A stretch of DNA of 64,000 nt, from the NCBI GenBank assembly GCA_019454105.1, contig CP075364.1, positions 1,119,362 to 1,183,361 on the forward strand, given 5' to 3'. The stretch's first letter is position 1. Every line of letters starts with the position of its first letter. Under the pieces are notes generated by a model. It worked only from the letters and a program-made list of their open reading frames with translations, was not told the origin of the DNA and made no database searches. Below, piece by piece: positions 59,302-64,000 of the stretch. A program made the translations under genes and the position numbers. The stretch comes from Fimbriimonadaceae bacterium (GTDB lineage: Bacteria; Armatimonadota; Fimbriimonadia; Fimbriimonadales; Fimbriimonadaceae).

Positions 59302-60210
59302 ATGAACCAGACGTACGCCGCGGCGGACATCGGGAGCAACACCGTCCATCTCCTCGTCGCCCGGCTGGATGAAAAGGGCCGGTTGCACCGCATTGAGAAC
59401 GACAGCGTCTGGCTCTCCCTCGGTGAGATCGTCAGCCGTCTCGGGGAGATTCCCGAAACGAACGTCCAAGAATTGGTCACGACGCTCAAACGGTTCCGTG
59501 ACATGGCCCGAGACCGAGGGGCCGAGTCCATCTATGTCTTCGCGACGGAAGCTGTCCGCCGGGCCGTCAACCATGAGGCCGCTCTTGCCAAGATCGAGGC
59601 GCAGATCGGTCTCCTGGTCGATCTGATCTCGCCGGAGCGGGAATCGGCCCTTGGCCTGGCCGGCGTCCTGCTCGACCTGCCGCAGCCCGGCCAGTTCGTC
59701 ATGGCGGAGACAGGGGGCGGCTCGATGCAAGTGGCGTCCTGCGACGGGGCCGACGTGATCTGGTCCGTGTCGCTACCACTGGGAACCGGCTTTCTCATCG
59801 ACCAAGCCAAGATCGACCAACCGTGTTCGCCAGACCAGGAGGCCCGTGTCCGCCAGATCATCGATGAGGCTTTTGAGGCGTTGGGTTCTGGCGAGTCGAG
59901 ACCGGTGGTCGCTTGTGGCGGCGTGAGCCGGGGGCTCTGGCGGGCCCTCCACCCGGACGGAGAAAGGACGCTCCATCGAGAAGAGCTTCGTTTCCTGGCT
60001 TGGGACGCAGCCCGGCTTGACGTGCCGACCATCGTCCGGAGGTATTCGGTCAAAGTGAAGAGGGCATCCACCCTCTTCCCCGGCGCGCTTGTGTATCATA
60101 AGTTGCTTGACTGGGCGGGTCAACAGAGCATGTCGGTGAGCGAGTTTGGAGTTCGGGAAGGAGCCGTCCTGCAGATGGCCCAAGGCAAGGTGGCGGCGTG
60201 TCGGCTTTGA
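59302..60210 (+). CDS. ppx: Ppx/GppA-family phosphatase (exopolyphosphatase-like)
   Basis: This 302-residue actin-fold phosphatase of the Ppx/GppA family acts on polyphosphate or pppGpp. The P-loop is AAADIGSNTVHLLVARL. YVFATEAVRRAVNHEA and LISPERESALGLAGVL hold the catalytic-type glutamate. AETGGGSMQVAS is the second phosphate loop, and VACGGVSRGLW follows. The size matches the short two-domain form without the HD domain. The gene overlaps ppk1 by 13 nt, so polyphosphate making and breaking are coupled. ATG 59302 gives the family N-terminus. Confidence 0.9.
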   Translation: MNQTYAAADIGSNTVHLLVARLDEKGRLHRIENDSVWLSLGEIVSRLGEIPETNVQELVTTLKRFRDMARDRGAESIYVFATEAVRRAVNHEAALAKIEAQIGLLVDLISPERESALGLAGVLLDLPQPGQFVMAETGGGSMQVASCDGADVIWSVSLPLGTGFLIDQAKIDQPCSPDQEARVRQIIDEAFEALGSGESRPVVACGGVSRGLWRALHPDGERTLHREELRFLAWDAARLDVPTIVRRYSVKVKRASTLFPGALVYHKLLDWAGQQSMSVSEFGVREGAVLQMAQGKVAACRL

Positions 60211-62291
60211 ACCAATCGAACCGTCCGGGCTGGGCCCAGCACAGCCGTTACGTCAACCGGGAGTTCAGCTGGTTGCAGTTCAATTCTCGAGTATTGGCCG
60301 AGGCGGAGAACCGCAACAACCCGCTCATAGAACGACTCAAGTTCCTTGCGATCTTCGAGTCGAACTTGGACGAGTTTTTCATGGTGCGGGTCAGCGGCTT
60401 GATCGAACAGGCGGAGACGGGGGTGACGGAGGTGACACCCGACGGCCTCAGCCCAAGCCAACAGCTGGCGATGATCACCGAGACGGTGAGACCCCTGCGA
60501 GCCAGGGCGGGCGAGGTCTGGGAACGCGACCTCAAACCGGCCCTGGCGCGCGCGGGCATCACGATCAAACCTTTCGCCTCCCTGGGGGAACAGGCCCGGC
60601 GCGACCTTACCGACTATTTCCACAGATCGGTTTTTCCGCTGTGCACCCCTCTGCAGCTCGAGCCCGCGACGACCTTCCCTTTCATTTCGAGCCTTTCGTT
60701 GAACATGGCGGTCGAGCTCGACGACGACGGCACTCAACGGCTGGCCAGAGTCAAGATGCCGACCAACGTGCCGAGGCTCGTCCCGGTGCCTGGAGAGGCG
60801 TCCACCTTCATCTTGCTTGAGGACCTGGTCGCCGGGCACCTCCACCTGCTCTTCCCCGGTGTCAAGGTGCTCGACCGCCATATGTTCCGTGTCATCCGCG
60901 ACGCCGACATCGAGATCCGAGAGCTTGAGGCGGCCGACTTGATCTCGGCCATCGAACAGACCCTACGATTGCGGAGGTATGGCGATCCGGTGCTGCTCGA
61001 GTGCGAGGAGTCTCTTGACGACCAGTGGGTGAGCACTCTGCGGCGCGGACTCGAGTTGGAAGAGAGCGACGTCATGCGGGTCAAGGGACTGGTCGGATTC
61101 GACTTGCTCTGGGAACTCGCGCGGATCGACCGGCCCGGCTTGAAGTTCGCGCCGCACGTGCCGGTGCTCCATGAGCGGCTCGCCCATCACGAGACGCTGT
61201 TGCCCGAGATCGCCCAGTCGGACGTGCTGCTCCACCACCCGTACGACTCTTTCCGAACTGTGGAGGAGTTCGTCGCTTCGGCCTCGCTGGATCCCAAGGT
61301 CGTGGGGATCAAAATGACGCTCTATCGGGTGGGCAGCGAGTCGCCGATCGTCGAGACGCTCTTGCGGGCGGCCGAGGCAGGCAAGCAAGTCGCGGTCATG
61401 GTCGAGCTCAAGGCCCGGTTCGATGAAAGCAACAATCTCGGTTGGGCGCGGGCCTTGGAGCGGGCCGGAGTCCACATCACGTTCGGGTTCGCCGAGATGA
61501 AGGTGCACTGCAAGCTGTGCCTCTTGGTGCGGAGCGAACCGTCTGGGATCCGGCAATACGCGCACATCGGCACGGGAAACTACAACCCAAGCACGGCCAG
61601 GATCTACACCGACCTCGGGCTCATGACCACCGACCCGGACATCTGTCAGGACATCGGAGAACTCTTCAACTACCTGACCGGTTTTTCGAGGCAGTCCGCC
61701 TATCGGAAGCTCCTTGTCGCACCGCTCAACTTGCGCGAGGCGATCATCGAGCGCATCGAGCGTGAGATCGACTGGTGCCAGAAGACGGGCCGGGGCCGCA
61801 TCATCTTCAAACTCAATTCGCTCGTCGATCCGGAAGTGATCGATGGTCTATATGAGGCCAGCCGAGCAGGGGTCGAGGTGCTTTTGGCCGTGCGTGGGAT
61901 CTGCTGCCTGCGCCCCCGGGTCCGGCGGCTCAGCGAGAACATCAAAGTGGTGAGCATCGTCGGCCGCTTCTTGGAGCACAGCCGGATCTACTATTTCGAG
62001 AACAATGGCGACCCCGAGACCTTTATCGGCTCGGCCGACATGATGCGCCGCAACCTAGACAGGCGGATCGAGGTTTTGGTGCCGGTTCAGGATCCGCGCA
62101 TGGTCGCCTATCTTCGAGACACGGTGCTCCTTCCGCACTTCATGGACAACCAGAACGCTTGGGAACTTCTCCCGACTGGGCTTTACCGTCGCATACGGCC
62201 GGCAAGAGACGCGGCCCCGTTTGAGCTCCAACGGTTCCACATGCAGCATCCGGCTTCCGCTCTCGTGCCGAACTCTCAGATCCCGGCGTAG
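60198..62291 (+). CDS. ppk1: Polyphosphate kinase PPK1
   Basis: PPK1 makes polyphosphate from ATP through a phosphohistidine intermediate. The 697-residue protein shows YVNREFSWLQFNSRVL and RLKFLAIFESNLDEFFMVRV (N domain), VGIKMTLYRVGSESPIV, RFDESNNLGWARAL, YAHIGTGNYNPSTARIYTD with the catalytic His, DFFNYL-like GELFNYLTGF, SIVGRFLEHSRIYYF with the second His, and NLDRRIEVLVPV. It starts at GTG inside the end of ppx and overlaps the convergent murB by 16 bp. Confidence 0.97.
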   Translation: MSALNQSNRPGWAQHSRYVNREFSWLQFNSRVLAEAENRNNPLIERLKFLAIFESNLDEFFMVRVSGLIEQAETGVTEVTPDGLSPSQQLAMITETVRPLRARAGEVWERDLKPALARAGITIKPFASLGEQARRDLTDYFHRSVFPLCTPLQLEPATTFPFISSLSLNMAVELDDDGTQRLARVKMPTNVPRLVPVPGEASTFILLEDLVAGHLHLLFPGVKVLDRHMFRVIRDADIEIRELEAADLISAIEQTLRLRRYGDPVLLECEESLDDQWVSTLRRGLELEESDVMRVKGLVGFDLLWELARIDRPGLKFAPHVPVLHERLAHHETLLPEIAQSDVLLHHPYDSFRTVEEFVASASLDPKVVGIKMTLYRVGSESPIVETLLRAAEAGKQVAVMVELKARFDESNNLGWARALERAGVHITFGFAEMKVHCKLCLLVRSEPSGIRQYAHIGTGNYNPSTARIYTDLGLMTTDPDICQDIGELFNYLTGFSRQSAYRKLLVAPLNLREAIIERIEREIDWCQKTGRGRIIFKLNSLVDPEVIDGLYEASRAGVEVLLAVRGICCLRPRVRRLSENIKVVSIVGRFLEHSRIYYFENNGDPETFIGSADMMRRNLDRRIEVLVPVQDPRMVAYLRDTVLLPHFMDNQNAWELLPTGLYRRIRPARDAAPFELQRFHMQHPASALVPNSQIPA

Positions 62292-63238
62292 CCCGACCAG
62301 TCTCCCAAGTACAACACCTCTTCTTCCAGATCGACTTCAAATGTCTGGGCGACGCGTCGCTTCACCAGTCCGGCGAGTTGGCGGATGTCTGTCGCGGTGG
62401 CACGCCCGGTGTTCACAATAAAGTTGGCGTGCTTCCGGGCGACGGCGGCCCCCCCGACTCTGAGTCCTGGCAGCCCAGCCCGCTCGATCAAGAAACCGGC
62501 GGGCACGACTCCCGCCTCCTTGAGCTTCTCGGGGAGTTCGGCAAGGCTCTCTGCGAAGCGTCGGTCGGTCACGTTCTTGAAAAAACTGCCAGCGCTCGCC
62601 TGCGGGGGTTGCTTGGAGATTCTTTGCCGCTGGTACTCCCGGGCTTCGTCAAAGATCGACTTGCGGTCGCGCACAGGCATCAAAAGCCGCACCCGAAGGA
62701 GGGCCACAGCAGGAGGGTCGTCTCGCCTCAGGATCGAGTCACGGTACGAAAACTCCATGAATTCGGGATCGACCCACATCCGTTCGCCTTGGTGGACGAT
62801 CTCCAAAGCCGTCAAGAACTCAGAGACGTTGCTCCGATAAGCCCCAGCGTTGCTCACGAGCGCGCCGCCCAAAGTGCCAGGAATCCCGACCGCGAACTCG
62901 AGCCCCCCCAACCCGGCCTGGGCGGTCTTGAGGAACAGCTCTTGGAACAGGCACCCGCACTCGGCGACCACCTCGCCGTCCCGCCGAACATCGATCCGAC
63001 TGGCTTGGTTCAAGACCACGAACCACGGCACGCCTTGGTCCGAAGGGAGGACGTTGCTGCCCGAGCCGAGGACGGTGGTTCTCCAGTCCAATGACTGCGC
63101 CAGCAGCGCGGCTTCAGCCAGGTCGTCCAAGGTCGTCGCCGCGAAGAACCGCTCGGCAGGGCCGCCAGCGCGCAGCGTCGTCAAGGACCGCAACGACCGG
63201 TTGCGCTCGATTCGGGCCGGATCCAAGGAGATCGTCAC
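62276..63238 (-). CDS. murB: UDP-N-acetylenolpyruvoylglucosamine reductase MurB
   Basis: MurB reduces UDP-GlcNAc-enolpyruvate to UDP-MurNAc with FAD and NADPH, the step before MurC. The 320-residue protein has TTLRAGGPAERFF, the FAD loop VLGSGSNVLPSD, GGLEFAVGIPGTLGGALVSN, YRDSILRR, SAGSFFKN with the catalytic serine, and KHANFIVNTGRATATDI. It is encoded outside the dcw cluster. The GTG at 63238 overlaps the tsaB stop as GTGA, which fixes the start; a longer frame is non-conserved. Confidence 0.94.
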   Translation of the reverse strand: MTISLDPARIERNRSLRSLTTLRAGGPAERFFAATTLDDLAEAALLAQSLDWRTTVLGSGSNVLPSDQGVPWFVVLNQASRIDVRRDGEVVAECGCLFQELFLKTAQAGLGGLEFAVGIPGTLGGALVSNAGAYRSNVSEFLTALEIVHQGERMWVDPEFMEFSYRDSILRRDDPPAVALLRVRLLMPVRDRKSIFDEAREYQRQRISKQPPQASAGSFFKNVTDRRFAESLAELPEKLKEAGVVPAGFLIERAGLPGLRVGGAAVARKHANFIVNTGRATATDIRQLAGLVKRRVAQTFEVDLEEEVLYLGDWSGYAGI

Positions 63239-63792
63239 GGCGTCTCCCGGACGATATGCGGAACCTTGGGCACCGAGATGCTCGGCTCGGACAGGTAGGC
63301 GGGGACGAGCTCGGACGGAGAGAGCTGACGGGTCATCGTGAGGGCCGCACGGGCCGCGTCCGGAAAGCCGTCGGCTCCCTCCCAACCGTAACCGCGCGCC
63401 CCCGAAGGCGGCTCGGCGACCGGGACGGGCTCTTGGCCCGGAGTCCGCAAGAGCCAGAGTCCCTTACGGACCGGGAGCGCGACAGACTCTTGAGGATCGA
63501 CCAGGTCGAACGCGCTGACGCCCCCGACGGGGCTACCCAACGCCAGGCCCCATGATTTCACCATCGTCACTCCGACCTTCACCCCAGAAAAACTGCCTGG
63601 ACCGACGTCAGCGACAAAGAGTCTGATGCTCTCGAGCCTCGCCCCGGCACGGTCGAGGGCCCCTTGCACCAGCTCCACGACGGCGCCGCTCGCAGCGCGA
63701 TGGGCCTCGGCCCGGCCGTGCGCGGTCAGTCCATGAGGCCCAATCAGGGCGACGGACACCCAGGGGCTGGAGGTCGAGACGACCAGCGTCAT
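63235..63792 (-). CDS. tsaB: tRNA threonylcarbamoyladenosine biosynthesis protein TsaB
   Basis: TsaB is the non-catalytic scaffold of the TsaBDE complex that makes t6A37 in ANN-decoding tRNAs. The 185-residue protein starts TLVVSTSSPWVSVALIG, then HRAASGAVVELVQGALDRAG and VADVGPGSFSGVKVGVTMVKS, the signature block with the PGSFSG turn. The C-terminal half is short and divergent, as is usual for TsaB. The gene overlaps murB and the gene upstream by 4 nt each. Confidence 0.9.
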   Translation of the reverse strand: MTLVVSTSSPWVSVALIGPHGLTAHGRAEAHRAASGAVVELVQGALDRAGARLESIRLFVADVGPGSFSGVKVGVTMVKSWGLALGSPVGGVSAFDLVDPQESVALPVRKGLWLLRTPGQEPVPVAEPPSGARGYGWEGADGFPDAARAALTMTRQLSPSELVPAYLSEPSISVPKVPHIVRETP

Positions 63793-64000
63793 GACGACGG
63801 CTCGACGAACAGGGCTTTGGCGAGGGCGTCAAGGGCCCGACGGTCGACGGCGATCGAGTCCGGAGTAGCGGAGCGGTACTGAACTGTCCACGTCAGGTTC
63901 TCGAAGTGGAACGTCCAATTGGCGATCGCCATTCGACCCTTCTCGGCTTCTCCATCTCGGAAGGTCATCCATGTCAGGGCCCCTGAGTCGGCCACTCTCG
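63789..64000 (-). CDS. C-terminal part of an unidentified gene (runs to window edge)
   Basis: A minus-strand frame ends at 63789 and overlaps tsaB by 4 nt. Up to 70 codons lie inside the window. The segment reads MAIANWTFHFENLTWTVQYR and continues with PDSIAVDRRALDALAKALFVEP. Start codons occur at 63995 and 63968, but the frame stays open to the edge, so the gene may be longer. No family is recognised. The overlap with tsaB suggests an operon. Confidence 0.45.
   Translation of the reverse strand, partial: RVADSGALTWMTFRDGEAEKGRMAIANWTFHFENLTWTVQYRSATPDSIAVDRRALDALAKALFVEPSS

Overview
The window is a compact, GC-rich bacterial chromosome segment with about 58 genes. It contains no phage, insertion sequence or CRISPR. 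The best guess is a diderm member of the Armatimonadota (Fimbriimonadia-like). The reasons are an N-terminal prepilin segment running into FPVFAQAK, PEP-CTERM proteins, a large outer-membrane-type protein ending in Phe, a MurE with the DNPR motif of meso-diaminopimelate enzymes, and a division cluster that carries sbp and DUF881 genes between ftsQ and ftsA. This assignment is inference from family knowledge; no 16S gene is present.

Layout. 1-6.3 kb: the start of rpsD (minus strand), gyrA, a SnoaL-like protein, a secreted M28 peptidase and an arsenite/bile-acid-type transporter. 6.3-11.3 kb: a sugar ABC importer (binding protein and two permeases, no ATPase) with a sugar isomerase, divergent from a Gfo/Idh/MocA dehydrogenase. 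11.3-13.4 kb: a ketol-acid-reductoisomerase-like protein lacking key residues, a small alarmone-hydrolase-like HD protein, tRNA-Ser(GGA) and a small unknown gene. 13.4-30.9 kb: a complete dcw cluster on the minus strand, in transcription order mraZ-rsmH-ftsL-ftsI-murE-murF-mraY-murD-ftsW-murG-murC/ddl-ftsQ-DUF881-sbp-ftsA-ftsZ, headed by MraZ-box-like repeats. 31.5-39.8 kb: a large secreted alpha/alpha-barrel-like protein, a mutarotase-like protein, a 1178-residue outer-membrane-type protein with internal repeats, and a second dehydrogenase. 40-42.3 kb: an operon of two paralogous PEP-CTERM proteins flanking a prepilin. 42.3-47.1 kb: dus and a glycosyltransferase island. 47-53.4 kb: biotin carboxylase, Eis-like acetyltransferase, Lrp regulator, and oligoendopeptidase F coupled to HisH/HisF-like proteins that lack their catalytic residues. 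53.4-64 kb: a protein with twelve DxxGxDxY repeats plus HEAT-like repeats, a degenerate phosphoglycerate-mutase relative, VanZ, surE, a short GH4-like protein, ppx, ppk1, murB and tsaB.

Two themes run through the window. First, four proteins related to central-metabolism enzymes (KARI, HisH, HisF, archaeal-type phosphoglycerate mutase) keep the family fold signature but have lost catalytic residues, by changes too large for single sequencing errors. Second, expression signals are very compact. At least eleven genes have a -10-like hexamer 5-9 nt before the start codon, which suggests leaderless mRNAs. Operon genes are coupled by ATGA/GTGA overlaps, and four convergent gene pairs stop on one shared tetranucleotide. 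Three near-identical GC-rich palindromes lie at gene 3' ends.

Start codons were chosen from family N-termini, overlaps with neighbours, Shine-Dalgarno sequences and -10 spacing. Functional calls rest on motif recognition, since no search could be run.
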